A stretch of 6,822 bases of DNA, taken from Clostridiaceae bacterium (GTDB lineage Bacteria > Bacillota > Clostridia > Lutisporales > Lutisporaceae). The notes below the pieces were generated by a model, which made no database searches, had not been told where the DNA came from, and saw nothing but the letters and a program-made list of their open reading frames with translations. The position numbers were made by a program, and so were the translations under genes. Below, piece after piece: positions 1-6,577 of the stretch (positions within the stretch are counted from its first letter, which is position 1; each line of letters opens with the position of its first letter). The stretch lies in contig DPSW01000066.1 of assembly GCA_003527145.1 (NCBI GenBank), positions 11,855 through 18,676 on the forward strand, given 5' to 3'.

Positions 1-69
1 ATGCCTCATTTTCTGAATCTCCGGAGCCTTTGGTATAAGAATCTGAAAGTCTACGGATCTTATTGACAT
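1..69 (-). CDS. Start of an unrecognised gene downstream of fapA (3' end outside window)
   Basis: An open frame begins with ATG at 69-67 and stays open for 23 codons to the left edge. It begins MSIRSVDFQIL and continues with Pro/Lys/Glu-rich residues. A strong Shine-Dalgarno site (AAGGTGG, 83-77) lies seven bases upstream and overlaps the fapA stop codon, so this is very probably a translationally coupled gene in the same transcript. The visible part has no signal peptide or membrane segment. Too little is visible to assign a family. From memory, clostridial motility operons often carry a short uncharacterised protein with a similar N-terminus at this position, but I cannot verify that here. 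In B. subtilis the gene after sigD is swrB; this start does not resemble its N-terminal membrane anchor. Confidence 0.75.
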   Translation of the reverse strand, partial: MSIRSVDFQILIPKAPEIQKMRH

Positions 70-76
70 AATATTA

Positions 77-83
77 CCACCTT
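77..83 (-). promoter_or_regulatory. Ribosome binding site overlapping the fapA stop codon
   Basis: On the minus strand AAGGTGG lies seven bases before the ATG at 69. Its first two bases are the last two of the fapA TAA stop (84-82). Ribosomes ending fapA therefore finish on top of this site, which favours coupled translation of the next gene. Confidence 0.75.
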
Positions 84-1755
84 ATGGCTCAAAAGAGCCT
101 ATTTTTATTTCTCCAGCTGATCTATAAAAAGTCACATGCTGTATCTGGTCCCTGACAAACATGGAATTACTGCCAATCGTAATCTTTGTGCCCGGATATA
201 CTATGTTCTCCACTTTAATTCTTCCGTTTGAAATATCCTCAATATAGGTTTCTACTTCCTGTATTTCTTTTTTAAACCCTTCCATCGCATTTTGCGTTTG
301 TAATTTAAGAACGATTGACTTATTCATCATGGTTCTTTTGTCATCGTCCAGCTCCCCTTTTTTGCTCATCTTTGTAAGCAAATCAACGACTTGGCAGAGC
401 TTTGTATAATTCTCAGCATTCTTAGCATACTCAGCTTTTAAGCTATCATATTTCTTTCTTACATCAGGGTTCATGCCGACCTCTACTTCCGTAACGGTTG
501 CCATAGGAGAGCCTATAATTTTCGCCTTAATTTCATCGGATACCCTTATTTCTCCGCCTACAAGAAGGCCTTTTTTGCCTTTAACTTCAAGCTTTTTACC
601 GCAATAAACAATGCTATGCATTATTGCATCTGTCTGAATATTTCCCTTTGCATATACTTTACTGTTCTCAATAAACTTGGCAATCAGATCCCCTTCACAT
701 ACAAGCTCTCCTTTATTCATGCCTTGGATACCTCTATGCAAAACTATATTGCCTTTGGAACTTATCTTGGCACCCTCTACTACCCCGAACACTTCAATAT
801 CTTCATCCGCTTCTATAGTAAACCCGGTTATCACATTTCCCTTTACGATCACTTTGCCTAAAAATCTAATATTTCCTGTGGAATTATCAACGTTTCCGTC
901 TACTGTATACACTTGAAAAACATTTACTTTTCCTTCTACAATCTTAACCTCTCCGTTAATCATAGAGATGAGCTTTAATCCATCTTCACTCAAAGTCACA
1001 TTTTTCCCTTTAGGCATATTTATTGTTTTTCCGTCTATTGCCTTAACTTCATTGCCATATACATCTTCACCGCTTATGCCTTTTGAAGCAGGTGTCATTG
1101 TAACAAGAAGGTCGCCTTCATTTACATTTTTTATTAAGGATAATTCCTTATAATCTATTCTTCCGTCATCTGTTATAAGCATCTTTTTATCTTTTGAAAT
1201 ATCAAAATGATATTCTAAGCTTGCATCCTTGCCTGGTATAGAAGGTTTTCCTTTAGCAATCGTGATTGCATTATTATATATTTTATGGTCAGCAAGGTTT
1301 TCTACTTCATTATGTAATATTCCGCTTTTAATATTGCTTGCTTCCAATGCTTTATAAATGCTTTCCTTATCAGGCTCTTTTCCCCCTCCAAGCGGAGGGT
1401 ATATCTTTATATGCGCCTCCATAGCATCTGAGGAAACTGAAATTTCATACTCACAATCAGCTTCCTTTTCGTTTTCTTCAATAAATGCGCCTTCACCTTC
1501 GGAATCTGCAGAGATAGCATCGGCATTAGAATTCATTATTTTTTCTTCTATATTGCTTATTAACCTTTCCAAGTCTTTCAATTCAGTATTATGCTCATAT
1601 GATGCTCTGATTTTGTAGTAACTGCCGAAAAGAGATTTTTTTTCTTCCATAATCTCAACCTTTATAAAATCCTTATCAACATTAAAATGCTCTTCTGCTT
1701 CTGATATAAGCTTTGTCAGGTTTTTACCTTCTAGAACTACTGAATTGTCAGTCAC
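82..1755 (-). CDS. fapA: FapA family protein (DUF342) with Jag-N-like N-terminal domain
   Basis: The protein has 557 residues. Residues about 5-52 resemble a Jag-N domain: a helix with EAEEHF, then a strand ending in the KKSLFGS turn (39-45), comparable to the GFLG-type turn of Jag proteins. An acidic linker follows (about 60-110). The FapA/DUF342 core starts near 115 and includes IPGKDA (173-178) and TPASKGISGEDVYGNEV (221-237). Residues about 280-420 are short repeated strands with G-x-I/V spacing, as in a right-handed beta-helix. Residues about 430-510 are charged and probably coiled coil, and the C-terminal 45 residues are strand-rich. There is no signal peptide or membrane segment, so it is probably cytoplasmic. 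The start is GTG (1755-1753), with AAGGAG (1769-1764) eight bases upstream. The family is polymer-forming or scaffold-like by fold, and its biochemical role is not well defined. Its place after sigD suggests a link to motility or the cell surface. The family call is secure; the function is open. Confidence 0.88.
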   Translation of the reverse strand: MTDNSVVLEGKNLTKLISEAEEHFNVDKDFIKVEIMEEKKSLFGSYYKIRASYEHNTELKDLERLISNIEEKIMNSNADAISADSEGEGAFIEENEKEADCEYEISVSSDAMEAHIKIYPPLGGGKEPDKESIYKALEASNIKSGILHNEVENLADHKIYNNAITIAKGKPSIPGKDASLEYHFDISKDKKMLITDDGRIDYKELSLIKNVNEGDLLVTMTPASKGISGEDVYGNEVKAIDGKTINMPKGKNVTLSEDGLKLISMINGEVKIVEGKVNVFQVYTVDGNVDNSTGNIRFLGKVIVKGNVITGFTIEADEDIEVFGVVEGAKISSKGNIVLHRGIQGMNKGELVCEGDLIAKFIENSKVYAKGNIQTDAIMHSIVYCGKKLEVKGKKGLLVGGEIRVSDEIKAKIIGSPMATVTEVEVGMNPDVRKKYDSLKAEYAKNAENYTKLCQVVDLLTKMSKKGELDDDKRTMMNKSIVLKLQTQNAMEGFKKEIQEVETYIEDISNGRIKVENIVYPGTKITIGSNSMFVRDQIQHVTFYRSAGEIKIGSFEP

Positions 1756-1818
1756 AATATCAACTCCTTACTAAAATTAATCTACAACAAGCTCTAATAA
1801 GATTTTCTAGGCATTTAA
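1756..1818 (-). other. Spacer between sigD and fapA
   Basis: This AT-rich 63-base spacer is the longest gap in the window. It holds the fapA Shine-Dalgarno site (1769-1764). I see no stable hairpin followed by a T tract, so no intrinsic terminator, and no well-spaced -35/-10 pair. fapA is probably read through from sigD. Confidence 0.55.
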
Positions 1819-2565
1819 TTAAATTTGAGAAAAATATGACTCAAGCTTTACTTTTAATTTAAATATCGCTTTTGTATGTAATTGAGACACTCTCGATTCG
1901 GAAATCTGAAGTATTCTTCCTATTTCTTTATATGTAAGCTCCTCAAAATAATAAAGCGTTATTATTTTCTTTTCTTTCTCAGGCAAAGCATTGATTATTC
2001 CCGCCAAACTCTTTCTAAATTCTTCGGCCTCAAGTCTATCGGTGGGGCTGCTGCCGTTATCCTTGTCAGTATCTGCAAGCTCTTCCCTATATTGATCCAG
2101 GTATTCATCAAGAGATACAACGCTATAAGATGCCAGGCTTTGCATTCTTTTTTGCAGTTCGGCCTCAGATATTCCTAGCTTCTGGGCTATATCTTTATCG
2201 GTAGCATTGCTGCCTTTTTCCATTTCTACTTCAGAATAAGCCTTTTCGAGTTCCTTTACCCTCTGTCTTACAGAACGCGGAATCCAATCAATTTCTCTCA
2301 AATAATCAATAATTGCACCTCTTATTCTTAGGTGAGCATATGTATCAAATTTAACGCCACGACTCAATTCGAACTTATCTATTGCATCAATCAGGCCAAA
2401 CATACCGTAGCTAACCAAATCATCATATTCAACAGCATTGTTGTAGCTGGTATAAAGCCTTCCGGCTATATATTTAACCAAATATACATAATGCAATATA
2501 AGTTCTTCTCTTATTGCCTGATCTTTATTTTTTGAATACTTTTCCCATAAGACATTTATCTCCAT
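1819..2565 (-). CDS. sigD: RNA polymerase sigma factor for flagellar operons (SigD/FliA)
   Basis: This sigma-28 group factor directs RNA polymerase to late flagellar, chemotaxis and autolysin promoters. From the ATG at 2565 the protein has 248 residues, close to the size of B. subtilis SigD. Region 2 spans about 20-92 and includes EYDDLVSYGMFGLIDAIDKF (47-66), KFDTYAHLRIRGAIIDYLR (72-90) and the promoter-melting/-10 contact part DWIPRSVRQ (93-101), typical of FliA/WhiG-type factors. Region 3 (about 102-155) contains DKDIAQKLGIS. Region 4 (about 180-245) carries the helix-turn-helix TYKEIGRILQISESRVSQLH (211-230). An in-frame TTG at 2580 would add five residues, but it has no Shine-Dalgarno site and the extension itself encodes GGAGG, so the ATG is preferred. 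In B. subtilis SigD is opposed by the anti-sigma factor FlgM, not seen here. Lying late in a long operon, its level probably depends on transcription reaching it. Confidence 0.95.
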   Translation of the reverse strand: MEINVLWEKYSKNKDQAIREELILHYVYLVKYIAGRLYTSYNNAVEYDDLVSYGMFGLIDAIDKFELSRGVKFDTYAHLRIRGAIIDYLREIDWIPRSVRQRVKELEKAYSEVEMEKGSNATDKDIAQKLGISEAELQKRMQSLASYSVVSLDEYLDQYREELADTDKDNGSSPTDRLEAEEFRKSLAGIINALPEKEKKIITLYYFEELTYKEIGRILQISESRVSQLHTKAIFKLKVKLESYFSQI

Positions 2566-2571
2566 CTCATA

Positions 2572-2576
2572 CCTCC
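2572..2576 (-). promoter_or_regulatory. Ribosome binding site that fixes the sigD start
   Basis: GGAGG on the minus strand stands six bases before the ATG at 2565. It lies inside the short extension that a TTG start at 2580 would translate, which argues against that start. Confidence 0.85.
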
Positions 2577-2590
2577 GCAAGGAAGTTTAT

Positions 2591-2926
2591 TTATACAGTA
2601 TTTTTCTTATATAAAGCAGCAGGATTTATTTCCTGAAATTCTTCTTCATCATCATTCAGGCTTTTATATTCAGCCTGAGTAATTGAAGGAATATGGGCTT
2701 CAAATACGAAAGACTGCTTCTTAACATTTTCATCTTTTCTGCGTTTATTACTATTTTCTTTTATTACATTAGATACAGAAATACCGCAAGCTGACAGGCC
2801 GATTATCAAGACTATGCTTTTGATCATCAGAATAATAAAGTCAGTTTTATATACCAGACCGAATATAATATTTATAAGCAGGCCTATAATTACAAGTATA
2901 ATAGGGAGTATTTCAACAATATTCAT
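2591..2926 (-). CDS. Small two-helix membrane protein of unknown function, between cheD and sigD
   Basis: I do not recognise this 111-residue protein. Residues about 6-26 are hydrophobic (LPIILVIIGLLINIIFG is the core). A short YKTD turn follows, then a second hydrophobic stretch at about 30-55. A basic cluster KRRK (61-64) then marks the likely cytoplasmic side, so both ends probably face the cytoplasm with a very short outer loop. The tail (65-111) is soluble and charged, with an acidic run DDEEEF (92-97) followed by QEINPAALYKK (98-108), which looks like a short conserved or partner-binding motif. There is no catalytic signature. The start is ATG with GGAG (2936-2933) six bases upstream; an in-frame TTG at 2938 directly after the cheD stop overlaps that site and is rejected. 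The gene starts 12 bases after cheD and ends 25 bases before sigD. B. subtilis has no gene between cheD and sigD, so its position suggests a motility role by association only. Confidence 0.82.
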   Translation of the reverse strand: MNIVEILPIILVIIGLLINIIFGLVYKTDFIILMIKSIVLIIGLSACGISVSNVIKENSNKRRKDENVKKQSFVFEAHIPSITQAEYKSLNDDEEEFQEINPAALYKKNTV

Positions 2927-2932
2927 ATTTAA

Positions 2933-2936
2933 CTCC
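2933..2936 (-). promoter_or_regulatory. Ribosome binding site of the small membrane protein gene
   Basis: GGAG sits six bases before the ATG at 2926 and two bases after the cheD TGA stop. It covers most of the alternative TTG start at 2938-2936 and its next codon, so that start would have no ribosome binding site at the normal distance. Confidence 0.8.
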
Positions 2937-2938
2937 AA

Positions 2939-3424
2939 TCATATCTGTTTTATTCCGTGTCCAATTGTCTTGACCAACAGGAGTCCTGTATCAGAAGAGA
3001 ATTCTATAGTCCTTCCATAACTCCCTCCTGTATCTTCAGCTAATATAGGTATATTCAAATTTTTCAGGGTTTCTTTTACCGCCACTACATTTCTTGCACC
3101 GATTCTCATTATGTCGCTGGTATCATTGAAGTTGAACATTTGTGCTCCGCCTGCTACCTTACTCACAACCTTGGATCTTTTTGCCCCCATTTTCAGCATA
3201 TCATCTAACAGTTTAGCAATACCTGTATCAGCGAATTTAGCCAAATTGCTATTATTTTTTATTTGATGGCTATAGGGAAGCATTATATGAACCATACCCG
3301 ATATCTTGGTTTCCCTGTCATGAAGACAAATGCCTACGCATGAGCCTAACCCAAGGGTGATAAGAGCATCCGGAGGATAGACACAATTCAAATCGGCCAT
3401 TCCAACTTTAATAACTTCTGCCAT
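2939..3424 (-). CDS. cheD: Chemoreceptor glutamine deamidase CheD
   Basis: CheD hydrolyses the side-chain amide of specific glutamines in chemoreceptors (methyl-accepting chemotaxis proteins), making methylatable glutamates and tuning receptor activity. It also binds CheC and stimulates its phosphatase activity. The 161-residue length fits the family. The catalytic elements are visible: Thr23 and Cys29 in LITLGLGSCVGICLHD (21-36), and His46 in GMVHIMLPYS (43-52). This is the Thr/Cys/His arrangement of Thermotoga CheD with the usual spacing. Also present are KVAGGAQMF (88-96 approximately) and a C-terminal GGSYGRTIEF, both typical of the family. The start is ATG, with AGGAG (3438-3434) nine bases upstream inside the end of cheC. 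Only one base separates the cheC stop from this ATG, so the two partner proteins are probably made by coupled translation. The protein is cytoplasmic, with no signal or membrane segment. Confidence 0.96.
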   Translation of the reverse strand: MAEVIKVGMADLNCVYPPDALITLGLGSCVGICLHDRETKISGMVHIMLPYSHQIKNNSNLAKFADTGIAKLLDDMLKMGAKRSKVVSKVAGGAQMFNFNDTSDIMRIGARNVVAVKETLKNLNIPILAEDTGGSYGRTIEFSSDTGLLLVKTIGHGIKQI

Positions 3425-3425
3425 A

Positions 3426-4040
3426 TCATATTACTCCTAGGCTCTTAAGCAAAATTTCAAAAGATTGTTCATCCGGTATTAGAAAAAAATTACCCTTTAC
3501 CTGATTAATTCCTTCGATAAAATCAGTCTCAATTAAAAGAACGTGGTCGCCTACCTGTCCAAATAGAATAACAGGTACGCTCATTATTGCTCCCGCCATG
3601 TCTATGGCAAGTGAAGGGATCGAAACTGTCATAGAAAGCCCCGTCAAGGTGGATAGAGATGATAGATATGAGCCTGCTAATATGTTGCCTACTTCTTTTA
3701 ATGCAGAAAGTTCAATTTCATCCAATTCTGCATTGGTTTCGTTTTTGCCCATGAGCCAATTGATTAAAGTGCGGGAAGAATCATTATCGATCAGGAACAT
3801 AATGCTGCCTGTGATATCACCGCTAACTTTAAAATAAATACCTGAAACCAGCATTTCCGGTCCGCCTACCAAGTCTGCTACTTCCTTAAATTCAACTATA
3901 TTCACTATCGGAACTTTCATGTCTATGCGTTTAGATACCATCTTCGACAGTGCTGTAACTGCATTGCCGGCACCTATATTACCAATTTCTTTTAATACAT
4001 CAATCTGCTGACTGTTCAAATCGGCAATACTAATTGACAT
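3426..4040 (-). CDS. cheC: CheY-P phosphatase CheC
   Basis: CheC removes phosphate from CheY-P and forms a complex with CheD, giving methylation-independent adaptation in Bacillus- and Thermotoga-type chemotaxis. From the ATG at 4040 the protein has 204 residues. Both pseudo-symmetric active sites match the D/S-x3-E-x2-N-x22-P consensus exactly: Asp14, Glu18, Asn21, Pro44 in the first half, and Ser112, Glu116, Asn119, Pro142 in the second. The first site continues as NIGAGNA. The stretch GGPEMLVSGIYFKVSGDITG (59-78) is typical of the CheC/FliY/CheX family. There is no FliN/SpoA-like C-terminal domain, which separates it from FliY. An in-frame TTG at 4055 would add five residues, but the ribosome binding site lies inside that extension, so ATG is chosen. 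The gene lies 24 bases after cheW and one base before cheD, its known partner. Confidence 0.96.
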   Translation of the reverse strand: MSISIADLNSQQIDVLKEIGNIGAGNAVTALSKMVSKRIDMKVPIVNIVEFKEVADLVGGPEMLVSGIYFKVSGDITGSIMFLIDNDSSRTLINWLMGKNETNAELDEIELSALKEVGNILAGSYLSSLSTLTGLSMTVSIPSLAIDMAGAIMSVPVILFGQVGDHVLLIETDFIEGINQVKGNFFLIPDEQSFEILLKSLGVI

Positions 4041-4047
4041 AAGCTCA

Positions 4048-4053
4048 TCCCCC
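4048..4053 (-). promoter_or_regulatory. G-rich ribosome binding site that fixes the cheC start
   Basis: GGGGGA on the minus strand lies seven bases before the ATG at 4040 and overlaps the alternative TTG at 4055-4053. It is richer in G than a standard AGGAGG site, like that of cheW. An ATG at 4048-4046 is out of frame with cheC. Confidence 0.7.
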
Positions 4054-4064
4054 AAACCAATAAT

Positions 4065-4499
4065 CTAAACATTAAGCAATTTTTTTACATCTAACAAAGT
4101 GATTATTTTATCATCCACTTTTCCTATACCATATATGTTGTTTTGCTCAGTATTTCCTAAAGATTCCGGAGGCAATTCGATCATATCATTGCTTATTTCG
4201 ATGACCTTTGAAGCCGAATCAACGATTAATCCCACATTTATATCGTCAACATATACGATGATAATTCTTGTATTTTCGCTTTCTTCTTTTTTATCCAAAT
4301 TAAATTTCTCACGCAAATCAATGATTGGGACTATCTCGCCTCTTAAATTTATCACACCTTTAATATATAATGCAGTTTTAGGCACCCTTGTTATATTGCT
4401 CATTTTTTCTATAGTCTTCACTCGCAGTATATCTATTCCATACTCTTCATTGTCTAATTCAAATACAACAAACTGATTGTTTTTATCTGTATAATTCAT
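4065..4499 (-). CDS. cheW: Chemotaxis coupling protein CheW
   Basis: CheW is the cytoplasmic adaptor that links CheA to chemoreceptors and builds the signalling array. The 144-residue single-domain protein fits the family. It opens with the usual strand QFVVFELDNEEYGIDILRV (9-27), followed by RVPKTALYIKGVINLRGEI (38-56), which holds the invariant NLRG motif (51-54), then VPIIDLR (57-63). The second half contains GLIVDSASKVIEIS and ends in IITLLDVKKLL, also typical. The ATG at 4499 is 12 bases after the cheA stop. The Shine-Dalgarno region is unusually G-rich, a run of six G then AG (4511-4504), beginning right after the cheA TAA. The overall fold is the same as the C-terminal P5 domain of the CheA encoded just upstream, with which it would pair. 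Confidence 0.96.
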   Translation of the reverse strand: MNYTDKNNQFVVFELDNEEYGIDILRVKTIEKMSNITRVPKTALYIKGVINLRGEIVPIIDLREKFNLDKKEESENTRIIIVYVDDINVGLIVDSASKVIEISNDMIELPPESLGNTEQNNIYGIGKVDDKIITLLDVKKLLNV

Positions 4500-4511
4500 A
4501 TGGCTCCCCCC

Positions 4512-6515
4512 TTAAATCATCGAGTTTGAATCAATAATAAGTGCTACTTGTCCATCTCCTAATATTGTTGCACCTGCAATATTCCTGATACCTGCTAAAT
4601 ACTTGCCTAAAGATTTGATCACTATTTCTTGCTGGCCGATCAAGCTGTCCACTATAAACCCGGAGCTTTTCTCTCCCTTTTTTACTATTACTACAGTCAA
4701 TTCGCTTGAATCTTTCTCATCATTTTTTACATCAAGAACATGGGATAGCCTTACAATTGGGAGAACTCCATTTCTATACAGTATCACTTCTTGTCCTTGT
4801 ACAATTCTTATGTTATTTTTTTCAATTGAAGTGATCTCTTTTATTGAATTTAAAGGTATAGCATATTTCTCGCTTCCTATGGTTACCAAAAGCGCTTGAA
4901 TTATAGCTAAGGTCAAAGGCAGTCTTATTATAAATTTGCTGCCTGCATTGGCTGAAGTTTCTACCTCGACAGTTCCTCCTAATGATTCTATTTTTGTTTT
5001 CACTACATCCAGTCCCACACCTCGGCCGGAAACATCTGATACCACATCGGCAGTGCTGAAGCCTGGCTGGAAAAGCAAATCAACCGCTTCCTTTTCATTT
5101 AATGCATCGGCTTCCACCTGGCTGATCAGCTTATTCTCAACAGCTTTCTTCTTAACTCTGCTGACATTAATACCTTTACCATCGTCTTCAACCTCAATAA
5201 CTACACTATTGCCATCTTGAAATGCTCTTAACGCAACACTTCCCGCCTGAGCTTTTTTATTGTTTATTCTTTCCTGCTTATCTTCAATACCATGGTCAAT
5301 GGCATTCCTTATTAAATGTATAAGAGGATCTCCAATCTCGTCTATGACCGTCCTGTCTAATTCAGTTTCTTCCCCGCTGATATGCAGGTTAACCTCTTTT
5401 CCAAGTTCTCTTGATAAATCCCTTACCATCCTCGGAAATCTGTTAAACACCCTTTCAATGGGCACCATTCTTACCTTCATTACAGCATCATGAAGGTTTG
5501 TTGTAATTCTTTCCAAATATTCAACAGCCTCAGTCATATTTTGATCTCTCGTATCGGAATCAACGCCTTCCAGCCTGGTTTTGATGATTATCAGTTCGCT
5601 CACCAGATTCATAAGATTGTCCAATCTATTAATATCTACTCTGACTGTTTTGCCTATTTTATTTTTCTTTGCATGAGCCTCTTCTGAATCTTCCTTATCC
5701 TCTTCAGCATGCTCAACCTCTGCAACTGCAATCTCTTCTGAGAAAGTTTCGAAAGCTTTCGTCACTTCCTTCAATTCCTCAATTATAATCTCATCTATCT
5801 CAGATATAGACATGAGATCATCCTTAACTTTGTCTTTGCCTTCACTGGTGATCACTGCCAGCTTAAAATTGTTATCAAACTTTTCATCTTCTATATCTTC
5901 TACTGACGGGAAGGACTTAAATACTTCAGCATACTTTTCCAGGCTTTTAAATACAAGAAAAGCTCTAGCGGATTTAAGCATGCAATCTTTTGATAAAATA
6001 ACCTCAATTTTGAATACCTTCATTCCCTGAGCCAAGGCTTGTACGATTACATTTTCATCATACTGATTAAACGTGAAATTAGATATAGCACTGCTATTCT
6101 CGGCATCCTGCTTTTCATGGGCCGGCAAGTCCTTATTATAAATAATATTGATCAACTTATTCTTCAAAGCATCAATATTTTTATCCATCTCTTTGCCGGT
6201 TTCTGATATGTGGTTGACAGATCCTTCTAAAAAGTCTAAGCACTCAAACAGGACATCCAGTATTCCCGAATTGATAGTCAATCTTCCATTTCTAACTTCA
6301 TCCAGTATATTCTCCATTTCATGGGTAAGATTCATTATAGCATTAAATCCCATTGTACCTGCCATACCCTTCAAAGTATGAGCTGATCTGAATATTTCAT
6401 TTAGAACATCATTATCATTCGGGCTATTCTCAAGGCCTAAAAGATTTTGATTTAGGTTTTGCAAGTGCTCTTGAGCTTCTTCTATGAAAATTTCCAGATA
6501 CTGATTAATATCCAT
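4512..6515 (-). CDS. cheA: Chemotaxis histidine kinase CheA
   Basis: CheA autophosphorylates in response to chemoreceptors and passes phosphate to CheY and CheB. The 667-residue protein has all five domains. P1 (about 1-125) carries the phosphoacceptor His46 in RSAHTLKGMAGTMGF (43-57). P2 (about 160-250), the response-regulator docking domain, includes LKSARAFLVFKSLEKY and PSVEDIEDEKF. A strongly acidic linker lies at about 255-285. P3 (about 289-355), the dimerisation helices, starts VRVDINRLDNLMNLVSELI. P4 (about 356-532), the ATPase, has the N box DPLIHLIRNAIDHG (396-409), G1 box DDGKGI (444-449), F box PGFST (484-488) and G2 box GRGVGLD (497-503). P5 (about 533-660) is the CheW-like regulatory domain. 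All key kinase residues are present, so it should be active. The ATG has GGAGG (6528-6524) eight bases upstream. It heads the cheA-cheW-cheC-cheD run and lies 62 bases after the PilZ gene. Confidence 0.97.
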   Translation of the reverse strand: MDINQYLEIFIEEAQEHLQNLNQNLLGLENSPNDNDVLNEIFRSAHTLKGMAGTMGFNAIMNLTHEMENILDEVRNGRLTINSGILDVLFECLDFLEGSVNHISETGKEMDKNIDALKNKLINIIYNKDLPAHEKQDAENSSAISNFTFNQYDENVIVQALAQGMKVFKIEVILSKDCMLKSARAFLVFKSLEKYAEVFKSFPSVEDIEDEKFDNNFKLAVITSEGKDKVKDDLMSISEIDEIIIEELKEVTKAFETFSEEIAVAEVEHAEEDKEDSEEAHAKKNKIGKTVRVDINRLDNLMNLVSELIIIKTRLEGVDSDTRDQNMTEAVEYLERITTNLHDAVMKVRMVPIERVFNRFPRMVRDLSRELGKEVNLHISGEETELDRTVIDEIGDPLIHLIRNAIDHGIEDKQERINNKKAQAGSVALRAFQDGNSVVIEVEDDGKGINVSRVKKKAVENKLISQVEADALNEKEAVDLLFQPGFSTADVVSDVSGRGVGLDVVKTKIESLGGTVEVETSANAGSKFIIRLPLTLAIIQALLVTIGSEKYAIPLNSIKEITSIEKNNIRIVQGQEVILYRNGVLPIVRLSHVLDVKNDEKDSSELTVVIVKKGEKSSGFIVDSLIGQQEIVIKSLGKYLAGIRNIAGATILGDGQVALIIDSNSMI

Positions 6516-6544
6516 TTGTCATACCTCCATATATAGTAAGTTTT

Positions 6545-6574
6545 GTGTTACCAGGCAATTTAATTGAATAACAC
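6545..6574 (-). repeat. Inverted repeat / possible RNA hairpin between the PilZ gene and cheA
   Basis: On the minus strand GTGTTA (6574-6569) and TAACAC (6550-6545) are perfect inverted arms 18 bases apart, extendable by two G-U pairs in RNA. Inside them CAAT-TAA-ATTG (6566-6556) could form a second short stem. No T tract follows, so this is not a standard terminator. It could be an RNA processing or stability element, or a chance match in AT-rich DNA. Confidence 0.35.
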
Positions 6575-6577
6575 GGA

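Noticed and set aside
2798..2805. GCCGATTA on the plus strand, resembling the -10 element of a SigD promoter
   Set aside because: It lies inside a minus-strand gene, points against the operon, and has no TAAA element about 15 bases upstream.
3298..3304. CCGATAT on the plus strand as a possible SigD -10 element
   Set aside because: It is within cheD, in the wrong orientation for the operon, and lacks a TAAA -35 element at the right spacing.
4099..4476. A 125-codon open frame on the plus strand
   Set aside because: It lies wholly antisense to cheW, has no ribosome binding site or recognisable domain, and reads as the reverse image of a conserved coding sequence.
4504..4511. A run of six G before cheW as a possible slippage or G-quadruplex element
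   Set aside because: It is a single short G run at the correct distance from the ATG and is explained as a G-rich Shine-Dalgarno site.
4936..5220. A 94-codon plus-strand frame, and similar ones at 5260-5493, 6148-6381, 1358-1618 and 1882-2178
   Set aside because: All are antisense to well-supported genes, with low-complexity Ser/Thr/Ile/Phe-rich translations typical of shadow frames.
6541..6577. The PilZ-cheA spacer hairpin as an intrinsic terminator
   Set aside because: The stem is short and AT-rich with a large loop, and no run of T follows on either strand.
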